64,000 bases of DNA from Ohtaekwangia kribbensis (GTDB taxonomy: Bacteria > Bacteroidota > Bacteroidia > Cytophagales > Cyclobacteriaceae). This document shows, piece after piece, positions 7,303 through 16,048 of the stretch (positions within the stretch are counted from its first letter, which is position 1; every line of letters begins with the position of its first letter). Location: NCBI RefSeq assembly GCF_042676245.1, contig NZ_JBHTKA010000008.1, forward strand, positions 186,001 to 250,000. Direction: 5' to 3'. The notes beneath the pieces were generated by a model, which was given only the letters and a program-made list of their open reading frames with translations, did no database searches and was not told where the DNA came from. The position numbers were made by a program, and so were the translations under genes.

Positions 7303-7332
7303 GCCTGCAAATCAAATGATTGCAGGCTTTTT
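7303..7332 (+). terminator. Rho-independent terminator
   Basis: Arms GCCTGCAA (7303-7310) and TTGCAGGC (7320-7327) are followed by TTTTT. It may have been the terminator of tRNA-Ser before integration, since it directly follows the putative attR. Confidence 0.8.
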
Positions 7333-7516
7333 CATTTGATGACTGCAATGAGTGTATTCGTCAAAATTTCAAATTGAGGCGAACACAAATTTTACTGGAA
7401 AGATGATTTTGAAGAATATATATCACTAGAAATTTCGAAAGATTAAATTACAAATTTTAATGGCGCTTTGATCAAGGTCTGGGTGAATCGATCCATCGTA
7501 AAACTATTTTTACAGC

Positions 7517-7942
7517 ATGAAAACCACCACAATTCAAAATGTAATGAGAGTCTTGCTTGGCGCATTTATGGTGCTCGCCGGTGTAGGACATCTTACCTTT
7601 CAACGTAAAGAATTTCAGGCACAGGTTCCGCGTTGGCTACCGAACAATGAATCCTTTATGGATTTTGTCGTGCTGTCATCGGGTATAGTTGAGATAGTAC
7701 TCGGTTTAAGTATGATCTTCTTGGTTAAGTACAAACATAAAGTGGGGGTTGCATTAGCCATTTTTTTTATCCTTGTATTCCCTGGAAACATTTCCCAATA
7801 CACCAATGGCATCGATGCTTTTGGATTAGATACCGATCAAAAACGATTGATACGATTATTCTTTCAACCTGTGCTTATTGTATGGGCGCTATGGTCAACG
7901 GGTGCCTGGGCCTCGTTAGTTAAAAAAGAATCTGCGAGGTAA
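7517..7942 (+). CDS. DoxX-like membrane protein
   Basis: The 141 residues form four hydrophobic segments: VMRVLLGAFMVLAGVGHLTF, VLSSGIVEIVLGLSMIFLV, VGVALAIFFILVFPGNISQY and a last one near LIRLFFQPVLIVWALWS. The GHLTF and PGNISQY motifs are typical of the DoxX/DoxD-like group common in Bacteroidota. It is an inner-membrane protein of unclear function; some relatives work with thiol or quinone redox systems. It stands alone and is followed by a strong bidirectional hairpin at 8094. Confidence 0.85.
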   Translation: MKTTTIQNVMRVLLGAFMVLAGVGHLTFQRKEFQAQVPRWLPNNESFMDFVVLSSGIVEIVLGLSMIFLVKYKHKVGVALAIFFILVFPGNISQYTNGIDAFGLDTDQKRLIRLFFQPVLIVWALWSTGAWASLVKKESAR

Positions 7943-8093
7943 TTGGAGCCGTACGTTAGCAGCCAGAAAATCTATATTTAACGCCTGCTACATTGGGTGG
8001 AGAAATGTACAAACTTTATTCATGACACAGTGAGGACAATTAACCCAACGTTAACGGGCGTCTGATAATTTACTATTGAGTTGAAAATCAAGA

Positions 8094-8120
8094 AAAGGCC
8101 GGGAGTAATCCGGCCTTTCT
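8094..8120. terminator. bidirectional terminator hairpin
   Basis: AAAGGCCGG (8094-8102) pairs with CCGGCCTTT (8110-8118) around a 7-base loop. It separates DoxX (plus) from the small CxxC gene (minus) and can serve both; T runs are short on each side. Confidence 0.6.
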
Positions 8121-8121
8121 T

Positions 8122-8349
8122 CTACAGGGATTTCCATTTTGTTCTTCTGAAGCATTTCCAGTTTCGCTGACTGTTGATAAACATGGTTGAGTTATCTGTT
8201 TCCCATCCATGAGGGAAGCACCAAGAGCAACCTCTTTCATTACCATAAATGATTCTTGATATCCGGATATTTGAAATCTTCACAGGAAAATCAACAAGTC
8301 CGAATTCATTAACTCCAAATGCCTTCTGCATTTGCCTTTGTCTTTTCAT
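8122..8349 (-). CDS. small conserved CxxC protein
   Basis: The frame encodes 75 residues, or 69 if it starts at the inner ATG (8331), which fits better with the conserved opening MQKAFGVNEFGLVDFP. The core NIRISRIIYGNERGCSWCFP, then HGWETDNST and a basic C-terminus NWKCFRRTKWKSL, is a pattern I recognise from many Bacteroidota genomes as a short orphan protein of unknown function. A CxxC pair and a third Cys could bind zinc. A basic tail suggests nucleic-acid contact. Terminator 8094-8120 lies just after the stop. The function is not known. Confidence 0.65.
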   Translation of the reverse strand: MKRQRQMQKAFGVNEFGLVDFPVKISNIRISRIIYGNERGCSWCFPHGWETDNSTMFINSQRNWKCFRRTKWKSL

Positions 8350-8484
8350 AAAGAGCTTGATTAGGGTTTAACCTAATGCAGAGCTCCTTTGATGGTGTGT
8401 TTAATATTTTTCATAGTATATATACTGTCAAATCCGGGTTAAACCTTATTTATCTTTTTAGAGCTTTTGTTTCAAAGTATATAT

Positions 8485-8694
8485 CTACTTCTTCGTAGGC
8501 ACCAACAACTCCCTGATATCAACGTCAAGTAATCTTGCTACTTCAACAAGAGTTTCCAACGGAGGTTGAACGTCATTGCGGCACCATCGCGATATAGTTG
8601 TAGTGTTCATGCCGAGCTCTTCTGCTAACCATTTATTCGTTCTTCTTTTCTCAACCAATACAACCTTGATGCGATTTATTTCCTTAAAAGCCAT
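8485..8694 (-). CDS. Xre/Cro-type HTH regulator, divergent module copy 1
   Basis: The 69 residues are one HTH_3 domain. VLVEKRRTNKWLAEELGMNT is followed by TTISRWCRNDVQPPLETLVE and VARLLDVDIRELLVPTKK. It is clearly paralogous to the 70-residue HTH at 22965-23177: KVVLxEKxxTNKxLA, TxSRWCxNDxQP and LDVxxxxLL are shared. In both places the gene is divergent from a protein of a second shared family across about 160 bp. It probably binds sites in that spacer, where TAATGCAT occurs three times. The role of the module is unknown. Confidence 0.85.
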   Translation of the reverse strand: MAFKEINRIKVVLVEKRRTNKWLAEELGMNTTTISRWCRNDVQPPLETLVEVARLLDVDIRELLVPTKK

Positions 8695-8786
8695 TCGTTT
8701 TTATCCTAGCAGTGAATCGTTTCAATCAAATTTAGGATTTGGCAATCAAACAGAAACAGCACTCCAAACGCACTACTAAAAGTTTT

Positions 8787-8815
8787 TAATGCATTTTATA
8801 ATGCATATAATGCAT
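8787..8815. promoter_or_regulatory. three TAATGCAT direct repeats, putative HTH operator
   Basis: TAATGCAT occurs at 8787, 8799 and 8808 (spacings 12 and 9) in the spacer between the divergent genes. Its core ATGCAT is itself a palindrome. The block lies 37 bases before the ATG at 8852, where a repressor would block the plus-strand promoter. Confidence 0.5.
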
Positions 8816-8851
8816 TTTTAAATTATCATTGTGCACTTAAATACATCTGTT

Positions 8852-9175
8852 ATGCAGGACAAAAATCTCATCATTTCTTTAATCAAAGATGATTTAACTA
8901 ACAACAAACTTGTAAGCGGCCTGAACAATCTCGGCCTTAACGCAAGCGATTACCATCTCCAATTAAGTGAAACAATCTTAACAATGATGGGCCTGGATAC
9001 CGAGGACGATTCCATTCACGACCTATATTTTCAACTCACACAACAGAGTGAATCGCTTGATCTTTCGAACATCGGCACGCGAGAGCAGCAGTTGAATGCT
9101 ATGGCACAATCTATATATAGCGAGCTGTCACGAAGAAGAAGCATTGAACAGCATGATTTGAATAAGCATCTGTAA
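8852..9175 (+). CDS. unknown small protein, divergent module copy 1
   Basis: The ATG at 8852 gives MQDKNLIISLIKDDLTNNKL, 107 residues; a GTG at 8831 could add seven. The sequence is acidic and helical. It aligns along its length with the 111-residue product of 22466-22801: LIxxLlKxxLxxxxxxxGLxxxGLxxxxYHxxxSxxxLtxxGxDxEdd, then a fourteen-residue match ending in YFxLl, and a last helix (LNAMAQSIYSELSRRR against VTKLALSVYLELVLEL). No catalytic motif is visible. With its divergent HTH it forms a unit seen twice in this window. It may be an effector or anti-repressor; I do not recognise a described function. Confidence 0.75.
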   Translation: MQDKNLIISLIKDDLTNNKLVSGLNNLGLNASDYHLQLSETILTMMGLDTEDDSIHDLYFQLTQQSESLDLSNIGTREQQLNAMAQSIYSELSRRRSIEQHDLNKHL

Positions 9176-9568
9176 TCGCCATATAGAGTTATATAGCTGA
9201 ATGTTCTTCTTCGGCTTAAGATGAATGAGAAGTCTTTTCAACCTTATGATTTATTCTCCTTTCATGCTTACGATTTTCTTTTATCTGTTTAAGTGTTTGT
9301 TCTTCTATTGATGTAATGTGAAAATTTACTGTCACCAGAATGATTAAAGCGTCCGGTATAATAAGTTGCGGGCGATGAAGAACTGTTCTAAAATAAGTAT
9401 CATTCACAATGAAAAATTACTATATGTAGGCGCCATCATTTCCAGGCAGACACCATTACCTTTTATTTGTGAGGCACGAAGTGACAGCTCACTCTAGTAC
9501 GAGGTTCTTTGATTTAGTTAAAGAGGTATAGATTCCCCCCTGATTTTTCTCTATTTTGAGACTATGAA
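9176..9568. other. 393-base gap without a supported gene
   Basis: A 63-codon minus-strand frame (9216-9407) begins MNDTYFRTVLHRPQLIIPDA and ends in a charged helix, but it lacks a recognised family or clear start signal. The rest is AT-rich with no hairpin or clear promoter apart from weak TTTG-like words before the ATPase gene. Confidence 0.4.
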
Positions 9569-12103
9569 GTGTACAACTTCAATCATAATCTGATATTTAA
9601 TTTGAGAACTCAGGCCGATATAATAGTTGAAAACTCCGGGATCAGTGGACTAACAGCTGCTGAAGTGATAAAGTCTCGCGCTATAACCGGGCGAAATGAA
9701 ATCAAAGAAAAGAAGAATCATTTTATAGCCGTCTTACTCAACCTGTTGAAAGAACCTATGCTGATCCTTCTCATAGTGGCAGCCGTGATTTATTTCGTGA
9801 CAGGTAATACAAGCGATGGAATCTTTATGGTCTCTTCCATTGTAGTTGTTACGGGCATTTCTCTTTTTCAGGAATCGCGAAGTAAAAAAGCGCTGGATAA
9901 ACTTCGTGCATTAACGCAGCCACTTTGCCGGGTTATACGTGAGCGTAAAATTTCAACTATTCCGAAAGAGGAATTGGTACAGGGCGACTACATGATCATC
10001 GAAGAAGGAACTTCGATACCAGCCGATGGAAAAATTATTCAATCGAATGACTTTGCTGTAAATGAATCTATACTAACAGGTGAATCTCTTCCAATTGAGA
10101 AAGACAATACAACCAACGATAAAGTACTACAAGGAAGTCTGGTTACAAGCGGACTCGCCATTTGTGTAGTTACAGAAATTGGTTCTGCCACGGCTCTCGG
10201 CAAGATTGGTAAGACGATAGAAGGAATAGCGGAAGGAGAAACACCTCTTCAAAAACAGATAGGCAGCTTCGTGAAAAAAATGGCAGTCGCAGGCACTGTT
10301 GTTTTTATGATCATCTGGTCAATTAATTTTTTTCAGTCGTATGATTTGTTGGGAAGTCTGCTGAAGGCACTGACACTGGCCATGAGCATTCTTCCGGAGG
10401 AAATTCCGGTTGCATTTGCAACGTTTATGGCGCTGGGTGCATGGCGGTTGATGAAGCTGGGCGTAGTTGTAAAGAATACATCAACGGTTGAGACACTTGG
10501 AAGTGCATCGATTATTTGCCTTGATAAAACAGGTACCATTACCGAAAACAGGATGAAACTAACAAAGGTTTTTTCCTTGTCAACAGGTTTGATACATGAT
10601 ATAGAGAATGAACCTCAGGTACATGAGATCATTGCTGCAGCCATGTGGGCTAGTGAACCTATTCCTTTTGATCCGATGGAGCTGGCGTTGCATGACGCTT
10701 ATCAACACACTGCAGCAACAGATGACCGAGGTAATTTTAAGATGATTCATGAATATCCGTTGGGAGGCAGGCCACCCATGATGACGCATGTTTTCGAGGA
10801 TATCAATGGTAAAAGAATTATCGCAGCTAAAGGAGCACCGGAAGCCATGATGGAAGTATCATCGCTCACAACTCAGGAAAAAACTAGTATCATAACCGCC
10901 CTGGATCAACTGACTCGCGCGGGCTTCAGAGTACTTGGTGTAGGTGTCAGTAACTTTGCAGGATTGCAATTTCCCCAAGAGCAGCAGCAATTGTCATTTT
11001 CGTTTCTTGGCCTGGTGGCATTTTACGATCCTCCGAAAGAAAATATCAAAGATGTTTTCAACTCATTTTATCAGGCTGGTATACAGATCAAAATAATTAC
11101 GGGCGACAATGCAGCTACTACAGCAACGATAGCGCGACAGGTAAATTTCCGCGGCTATGAAAAAGCTGTGAGTGGTGATGAACTAATGAATCTTTCAACA
11201 GATCAATTAAAAAAGAAAGTATTAGAATATAATGTCTTCACAAGAATGTTTCCTGAGGCCAAACTTAGAATAGTGGATGCGTTGAAGGCGAATGGTCATA
11301 TAGTAGCAATGACAGGTGATGGTGTAAATGACGGGCCTGCCCTGAAAGCGGCACACATCAGCATCGCGATGGGAAAAAAAGGTTCGGAGATTGCCAAGGC
11401 GGTATCTTCACTGGTACTGACTGATGACGATCTGGCAAAAATGATTGACGCCATTGCCATGGGAAGGAAGATATATGGGAACTTAAAAAAAGCTATTCAA
11501 TATATCATCTCGATTCATATACCCATCATTCTAACAGTTTTCATTCCACTCGTTCTGGGATGGGCTTATCCTTCGATTTTCACTCCTGTTCATGTCATAT
11601 TCCTGGAATTGATCATGGGACCAACGTGTTCTATCATTTACGAAAATGAACCCGTGGAAAAAAATGTAATGATACAGAAGCCACGACCGTTGACCAATAC
11701 ATTTTTTAGTTGGCGCGAATTAAGCGTAAGTATTGTACAAGGCCTTGCAATAACGATTGGCATTCTATTTATATACCAATACTCCCGGCACCAATTCAAT
11801 AACGAAGCCGTTACACGCACAATGGTGTTCGTTACATTGATAGCAGCGAATATTTTCCTGACACTTGTGAATAGATCATTTTATTACTCGGTAGTGACAA
11901 CCATCCGGTATAAGAATGCAATGGTTCCTGCCATCATCGCTATAACTGCAATATTGACTATATGTTTCATACTCATTGAACCAGCTTCTGCCTTCTTTCA
12001 ATTCACAACCCTTTCCATTAGCCAGGCGTTCGGAGCTGTGTTAACAGGCATTGTGTCGGTGCTTTGGTTCGAAATAGTAAAATTGTATAAGCGGAGGCAG
12101 TAA
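9569..12103 (+). CDS. P-type cation-transporting ATPase (P2-like)
   Basis: The 844-residue protein begins with GTG at 9569; the reading frame has no better early start. Motifs in order: cation-ATPase N domain (GLTAAEVIKSRAITGRNEIK), actuator loop LTGESLPIEKD, TM4 PEEIPVAFATF, phosphorylation site DKTGTITEN (Asp near residue 318), TGDNAATTATIA, and hinge TGDGVNDGPALKAAHISIAM. Eight to ten membrane segments are present. TM4 carries PEEIP where calcium pumps have PEGLP. TM6 reads ELIMGPTCSIIYENEP without the usual Asn and Asp ligands, so the transported ion is uncertain. It probably exports calcium or another cation across the inner membrane. No linked partner. Confidence 0.9.
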   Translation: MYNFNHNLIFNLRTQADIIVENSGISGLTAAEVIKSRAITGRNEIKEKKNHFIAVLLNLLKEPMLILLIVAAVIYFVTGNTSDGIFMVSSIVVVTGISLFQESRSKKALDKLRALTQPLCRVIRERKISTIPKEELVQGDYMIIEEGTSIPADGKIIQSNDFAVNESILTGESLPIEKDNTTNDKVLQGSLVTSGLAICVVTEIGSATALGKIGKTIEGIAEGETPLQKQIGSFVKKMAVAGTVVFMIIWSINFFQSYDLLGSLLKALTLAMSILPEEIPVAFATFMALGAWRLMKLGVVVKNTSTVETLGSASIICLDKTGTITENRMKLTKVFSLSTGLIHDIENEPQVHEIIAAAMWASEPIPFDPMELALHDAYQHTAATDDRGNFKMIHEYPLGGRPPMMTHVFEDINGKRIIAAKGAPEAMMEVSSLTTQEKTSIITALDQLTRAGFRVLGVGVSNFAGLQFPQEQQQLSFSFLGLVAFYDPPKENIKDVFNSFYQAGIQIKIITGDNAATTATIARQVNFRGYEKAVSGDELMNLSTDQLKKKVLEYNVFTRMFPEAKLRIVDALKANGHIVAMTGDGVNDGPALKAAHISIAMGKKGSEIAKAVSSLVLTDDDLAKMIDAIAMGRKIYGNLKKAIQYIISIHIPIILTVFIPLVLGWAYPSIFTPVHVIFLELIMGPTCSIIYENEPVEKNVMIQKPRPLTNTFFSWRELSVSIVQGLAITIGILFIYQYSRHQFNNEAVTRTMVFVTLIAANIFLTLVNRSFYYSVVTTIRYKNAMVPAIIAITAILTICFILIEPASAFFQFTTLSISQAFGAVLTGIVSVLWFEIVKLYKRRQ

Positions 12104-12291
12104 TATATGCTATAACGATCTTCTTGTATTAGAACAGTGGTTGAGAGATGTATACCTGATTAATCATTTTTTAAATACATCTATATATTCAGCCAGATGA
12201 GTATAGTAAACAAGCTTTTCACTTTCCGACTTCCTGACTTCCCCGACTCCCCAGCTATTTCAACTTCCCTACTTAATTAATAATTTCCACC

Positions 12292-12834
12292 ATGGTAAAA
12301 GAACGTGAACAGCTTAATGCCGAATGGGAACGGTTCAGGCACTTCTTTAAACGCGAAGAGCTACCCGCTAAAACAATTCTATTAAAGGAGGGCCAGACTT
12401 CAGAACGAATGTTTTACATTGAAAAAGGTTGTATAAGATTGTCCTTCAATAAAGACGGAAAGGATATAACATTCCAGTTTTTCTTTGAAGGAGAAGGTGT
12501 CTCATCTGCCGAGAGTTTTCGGAATGAGGAGCCGAGTTTATTTTCCATTGAGACAATCGAACCTTCTATACTCCACATATTAAGCAAGAAGGATTACTTC
12601 ACCATGATAGAAAGCTCACCACTTATCAAGCAGGAACTGGAGCAACAGACATTCGAGCGACTGATGTATTACCAAAAGCTGTTTCTCTCCCGAATTAAAA
12701 ACAGTCCGGAGGAAAGGTATAACGAATTGGTAAAGCAAAGTCCACATATACTGCAACGGGTGCCGCAGCATTATATAGCATCGTTTTTAGGCATTACTTC
12801 CGTTTCGTTAAGCAGGATCAGAAACCGGAGATAG
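12292..12834 (+). CDS. Crp/Fnr-like transcription regulator
   Basis: The 180 residues begin with a helix and a cyclic-nucleotide-binding-type beta barrel: LPAKTILLKEGQTSERMFYI, then EKGCIRLSFNKDGKDITFQF. A dimer helix follows (LEQQTFERLMYYQKLFLSRI), then the HTH PQHYIASFLGITSVSLSRIR. This is the usual Bacteroidota Crp layout that ends right after the recognition helix. The ligand-contacting residues of true CRP (Arg/Ser of the phosphate cassette) are not evident, so cAMP binding is doubtful. It precedes the epoxide hydrolase by about 70 bases on the same strand and may regulate it. A second Crp-like gene is at 58977. Confidence 0.88.
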   Translation: MVKEREQLNAEWERFRHFFKREELPAKTILLKEGQTSERMFYIEKGCIRLSFNKDGKDITFQFFFEGEGVSSAESFRNEEPSLFSIETIEPSILHILSKKDYFTMIESSPLIKQELEQQTFERLMYYQKLFLSRIKNSPEERYNELVKQSPHILQRVPQHYIASFLGITSVSLSRIRNRR

Positions 12835-12906
12835 TATTTATTAACAATTGTTATCGCCGCACGGAGGTATCTCGCGCCAACTTTGTCTCAACAAAACCCA
12901 AAAGCG

Positions 12907-14088
12907 ATGAAACAATTTAAAATTCAAATCTCCCAGAACGAAATCAACGATCTGAACGAAAGACTGACCAAAAGCCGTTGGCCCAACGAAATGATCAACG
13001 AAGGATGGAAAAAAGGTGCACCAACAGATTATTTGAAAAAGCTGGCCGATTACTGGCTCACTAAATTTGATTGGAAAAAACAGGAAGCACTGCTCAACAA
13101 GTATCCGCAGTTCATCACCGAAATTGATGGTCAGAACATTCACTTCCTTCATATAAAATCCGGCAATGCCAATGCTACACCACTCCTGCTAATCCACGGA
13201 TGGCCGGGTTCCTTCGCAGACTTCATCAATGTAATTGAACCGCTTACTAATCCGGGCAACGAGAATGAAGTGAGCTTTCATGTAGTTATACCTTCCATTC
13301 CCGGCTTTGGTTTTTCAACACCGGTGAAAGAGAAAGGATGGAATATGTTTCGCATTGCTGCAGCGTTCAGCACCTTGATGGAACAATTAGGCTATACCAG
13401 GTTCGCGGTGCACGGTGGTGATATGGGGGCCGGTATAACCAGTACCATGTCGGCATTGGCAGCACATAAACTCATCGGCACACACGTGAATACTGATTTC
13501 TACTCGGTAGCAGGTCTCGGTATGTTTCCATCCGATACTTCGTTTTTATCAGAGGAAGAAAAGCCAAGACTCGAGCGCATGAAGGAGTATAAAAAGAACG
13601 GAACAGCGTATCTTGAAATACAATCAACAAGACCACAAACAGTAGCCTATGCGTTGTCTGATAGTCCGGTGGCACAACTGGGTTGGTTGATTGAAAAGTA
13701 TAAAGAGTGGACTGACGAAGAAAAGGAATTACCAGAAGATGCAATCCCTGTCGATCAGATTCTCACCAATGTATCGTTATATTGGTTCAATAAAATTGGC
13801 GCCTCAAGTGCCGAGATACTATATGAAAATATGAGCATGGCTTTTAACTGGGGATCTGACGATGGTGCCTCACAAGAAGCGAACCAATGGACACCACCCA
13901 AAGTACCCACAGCTATGACGGTATATGCAAAGAACGAAGACAAATCGCTCTTTAAAAAACTGATATCTTTCACGGGTGAACCTGATCACTATATATTTCA
14001 CGATAAAGGTGGTCATTTCCCTGCCATGGAAGTTCCGGATTTATTTGTGAACGACCTCCGACAAGTTTTTGCTCAACAGACAGCTTAG
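12907..14088 (+). CDS. epoxide hydrolase family protein (EHN domain, alpha/beta hydrolase)
   Basis: I use the ATG at 12907 (MKQFKIQISQNEINDLNERL), where the N-terminal epoxide hydrolase domain begins; a TTG at 12883 would add eight poor residues. The EHN domain (RLTKSRWPNE, later LADYWLTKFDWKKQEALLNK) is followed by the hydrolase core. The core shows the oxyanion motif HGWPGSFADF, the nucleophile elbow HGGDMGAGI with catalytic Asp, and the C-terminal His in DKGGHFPAMEVPDL. Length of 393 fits juvenile-hormone/microsomal-type epoxide hydrolases. No signal peptide, so it is cytoplasmic. The stop is one base from the next gene's start, so the two are co-translated. Confidence 0.88.
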   Translation: MKQFKIQISQNEINDLNERLTKSRWPNEMINEGWKKGAPTDYLKKLADYWLTKFDWKKQEALLNKYPQFITEIDGQNIHFLHIKSGNANATPLLLIHGWPGSFADFINVIEPLTNPGNENEVSFHVVIPSIPGFGFSTPVKEKGWNMFRIAAAFSTLMEQLGYTRFAVHGGDMGAGITSTMSALAAHKLIGTHVNTDFYSVAGLGMFPSDTSFLSEEEKPRLERMKEYKKNGTAYLEIQSTRPQTVAYALSDSPVAQLGWLIEKYKEWTDEEKELPEDAIPVDQILTNVSLYWFNKIGASSAEILYENMSMAFNWGSDDGASQEANQWTPPKVPTAMTVYAKNEDKSLFKKLISFTGEPDHYIFHDKGGHFPAMEVPDLFVNDLRQVFAQQTA

Positions 14089-14089
14089 T

Positions 14090-15130
14090 ATGAAGGTAAA
14101 GGAATTGATAGAATTACGATTGACCAATCAGGGATTAACATCTGCGGAGTTTAACACTTGCGCAGATGTTGTCTCTCATTTCGGAGCCATGCAGTCGCAG
14201 GATTATTCCATGGCAAAGTGGGCCGTTGGTATGCGCATGCAAAACCCTTCCGATACTGCTATAGAGAAGAGCATAAACGCTGGCGAAATTATCCGCACGC
14301 ATATACTCAGACCAACGTGGCACTTTGTTCATGCTAACGATATCCGTTGGATGATGGAACTGTCGTCACCCAATGTAAAGAAAGCAACGCAGTATATAGA
14401 TAAACAAGTTGGTCTTACGGACAGTGTGTTTAAAAAAGCATGGAAGGTTATAGAGGCTGAATTGAACCGCGACCACAACCTTACAAAGGAAGATCTCACC
14501 GATCGGCTCGCCAGAAAGAAAATCAACGCAGAAAGTTTACTTATAACACAGATATTAATACGGGCCGAGTTGGAAATGCGTATCTGCAATGGCGAAAGAA
14601 AGAACAACAAAGTTACCTATGCACTCCTCGACAGACGAGTTCCGCCTTCCGAGAATATATCCCGTAAAGATGCACTTGTAAAACTCGCATCGGTATATTT
14701 CAAGTCGAGAGGTCCTGCTACTGCAAAAGATTTTGCATGGTGGAGCGGTTTGAGCATGACGGATGCAGCATTCGGAATATCAGGATTAGGCTCGGACCTC
14801 AAGAGCACTTCCGTGGATGGGTTGAATTATTTATACTTCGAAAACACACAACATCAAAAGAAGAAAGTAACAGCACTACTTCCTCCTTACGATGAATATA
14901 TGGTTGGCTATACGGAAGGCCGAGACGTTGCATTCCCTGCCGACATCGACAAATCATTTATAGGCAACGGTATATTCAAGCCGCTGGTACTATTCAACAA
15001 CACTATAGCAGGCACCTGGAAAAAGGTAAAAAAGGACCCCTTTGTAGAAATTGAATTTATAGACGACAACAAAAAGTATAGCGGCTTAAACGCAAAAGTG
15101 GAATCAATAAAGTTATTCTTACAGAAATAA
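14090..15130 (+). CDS. winged-helix DNA-binding domain protein (HTH_42/YcaQ-like)
   Basis: The ATG at 14090 follows the hydrolase stop (TAGT ATG). The 346 residues match the winged-helix family PF06224: IELRLTNQGLTSAEF, VVSHFGAMQSQDYSMAKWAV, then IRTHILRPTWHFVHANDIRW, and late TALLPPYDEYMVGYTEGRD. In that family the MQ.QD.S and LRPTWH motifs are the most conserved parts. Relatives of this group include DNA glycosylases acting on crosslinks or alkylated bases (YcaQ/AlkX). The shorter Bacteroidota members have no proved activity. The coupling with an epoxide hydrolase is consistent with a response to alkylating compounds, which is inference. Confidence 0.8.
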   Translation: MKVKELIELRLTNQGLTSAEFNTCADVVSHFGAMQSQDYSMAKWAVGMRMQNPSDTAIEKSINAGEIIRTHILRPTWHFVHANDIRWMMELSSPNVKKATQYIDKQVGLTDSVFKKAWKVIEAELNRDHNLTKEDLTDRLARKKINAESLLITQILIRAELEMRICNGERKNNKVTYALLDRRVPPSENISRKDALVKLASVYFKSRGPATAKDFAWWSGLSMTDAAFGISGLGSDLKSTSVDGLNYLYFENTQHQKKKVTALLPPYDEYMVGYTEGRDVAFPADIDKSFIGNGIFKPLVLFNNTIAGTWKKVKKDPFVEIEFIDDNKKYSGLNAKVESIKLFLQK

Positions 15131-15228
15131 GAAAGTACATCCTGTAATTCAACTCGGATAAATCTCTGAACAATGTCTTTCCACAGCTTCTTATCTTTTG
15201 TTTGTAAGAATTATATATCTTCATATCC

Positions 15229-15963
15229 ATGACAGCTGATGATAACATTGAAGACCAACTTGATAATCTTGATGATCTCATTCGTTACCTCGAAAAGGAG
15301 AAGGACCGTTTAAAAAAATGCGTGGAGACAGCCGCTGAGCAATGGGAGTTTTCGGAAGCGAAGGCCTTTGCAAAGGCACATAGTCATATTGCTGGCAGAT
15401 TACACACACTTAAGAATTTAAGAGATCCCGGGTTTGATGAACGTGCAGGCTACTATCGAAAGTTGGTCTTTCTCGAAGAACAATTGGAGAAGTATACCAA
15501 TGCCCCACAACTCATCAGACATCTTACAGAAGAGATAAAGAAGACAAATGAGGCACTCGATAAACTCGAAGACTCAAAATATACTCTCCTTGATACTCAG
15601 CATATAGATGATGCCATTTTTCTTCTGTTGGATGGCTCAATCGAAAGCTTCAGGTTGCACCTTAACAAGAGCGAAGCTTTAGTTTTTGATTTTGCATGCA
15701 TAAATAATCTGCTACGTATTGGACTGTCCTATAAGAAGGGATCGCTTTTTCCGTACATGAAGAAGAGGCTTCGCAGAATTGGATTTTCCAAAGTTGATGA
15801 ACAGAGAAGGTTTGTGAAAAGTATTGAAGCCAGTAATTTGAAGGATGCTCAAAAAATCAAACAACTTCTCGCGGTAGTGATATTTGATGTATTTGGCCGG
15901 AGTTGGTTCGATAACCCTGCAGCGTTAGAAATTAATTATACTCCGATGGAACCGACAGACTAA
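15229..15963 (+). CDS. unrecognised coiled-coil protein
   Basis: The 244 residues start with a strongly charged helical part: EDQLDNLDDLIRYLEKEKDR, later HSHIAGRLHTLKNLRD and FLEEQLEKYTNAPQLIRHLT. A second, less charged domain follows (HIDDAIFLLLDGSIESFRLH, later LRIGLSYKKGSLFPYMKKRL) and an end rich in aromatic residues. No signal peptide, membrane segment or known motif is visible. Codon use resembles its neighbours. It stands alone with about 100 bases of spacer on the 5' side and is convergent with the zeta-like gene. Function unknown. Confidence 0.7.
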   Translation: MTADDNIEDQLDNLDDLIRYLEKEKDRLKKCVETAAEQWEFSEAKAFAKAHSHIAGRLHTLKNLRDPGFDERAGYYRKLVFLEEQLEKYTNAPQLIRHLTEEIKKTNEALDKLEDSKYTLLDTQHIDDAIFLLLDGSIESFRLHLNKSEALVFDFACINNLLRIGLSYKKGSLFPYMKKRLRRIGFSKVDEQRRFVKSIEASNLKDAQKIKQLLAVVIFDVFGRSWFDNPAALEINYTPMEPTD

Positions 15964-16048
15964 CACAGACAAAGTTAAGATCGCTTAGTTCGACTTAAAT
16001 CATCGTGCTGCTTCATAGCATATTTAAATTTTAGACTAATAATTTTCC

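Larger units (their letters stand above)
7141..7332 (+). ncRNA. possible small RNA between a -7 box and a terminator
   Basis: TATCTTTG at 7141-7148 is a perfect TAnnTTTG element, although no clear TTTG lies 19 bases before it. A good Rho-independent terminator ends at 7332. No open frame with a normal start fits between them. A hairpin GGTGT/ACACC is visible near 7184-7202. The unit spans the right border of the element, so its 3' part may be the displaced downstream region of the old tRNA-Ser gene. It may also be merely a leader or residue. Confidence 0.35.

Noticed and set aside
9216..9407. A 63-codon minus-strand frame
   Set aside because: It has no recognised family, signal or partner; it could be real, but support is missing.
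12230..12291. Pyrimidine-rich stretch with repeats of ACTTCC-type words before the Crp-like gene
   Set aside because: Low complexity; the words are too short and irregular for a repeat or site.
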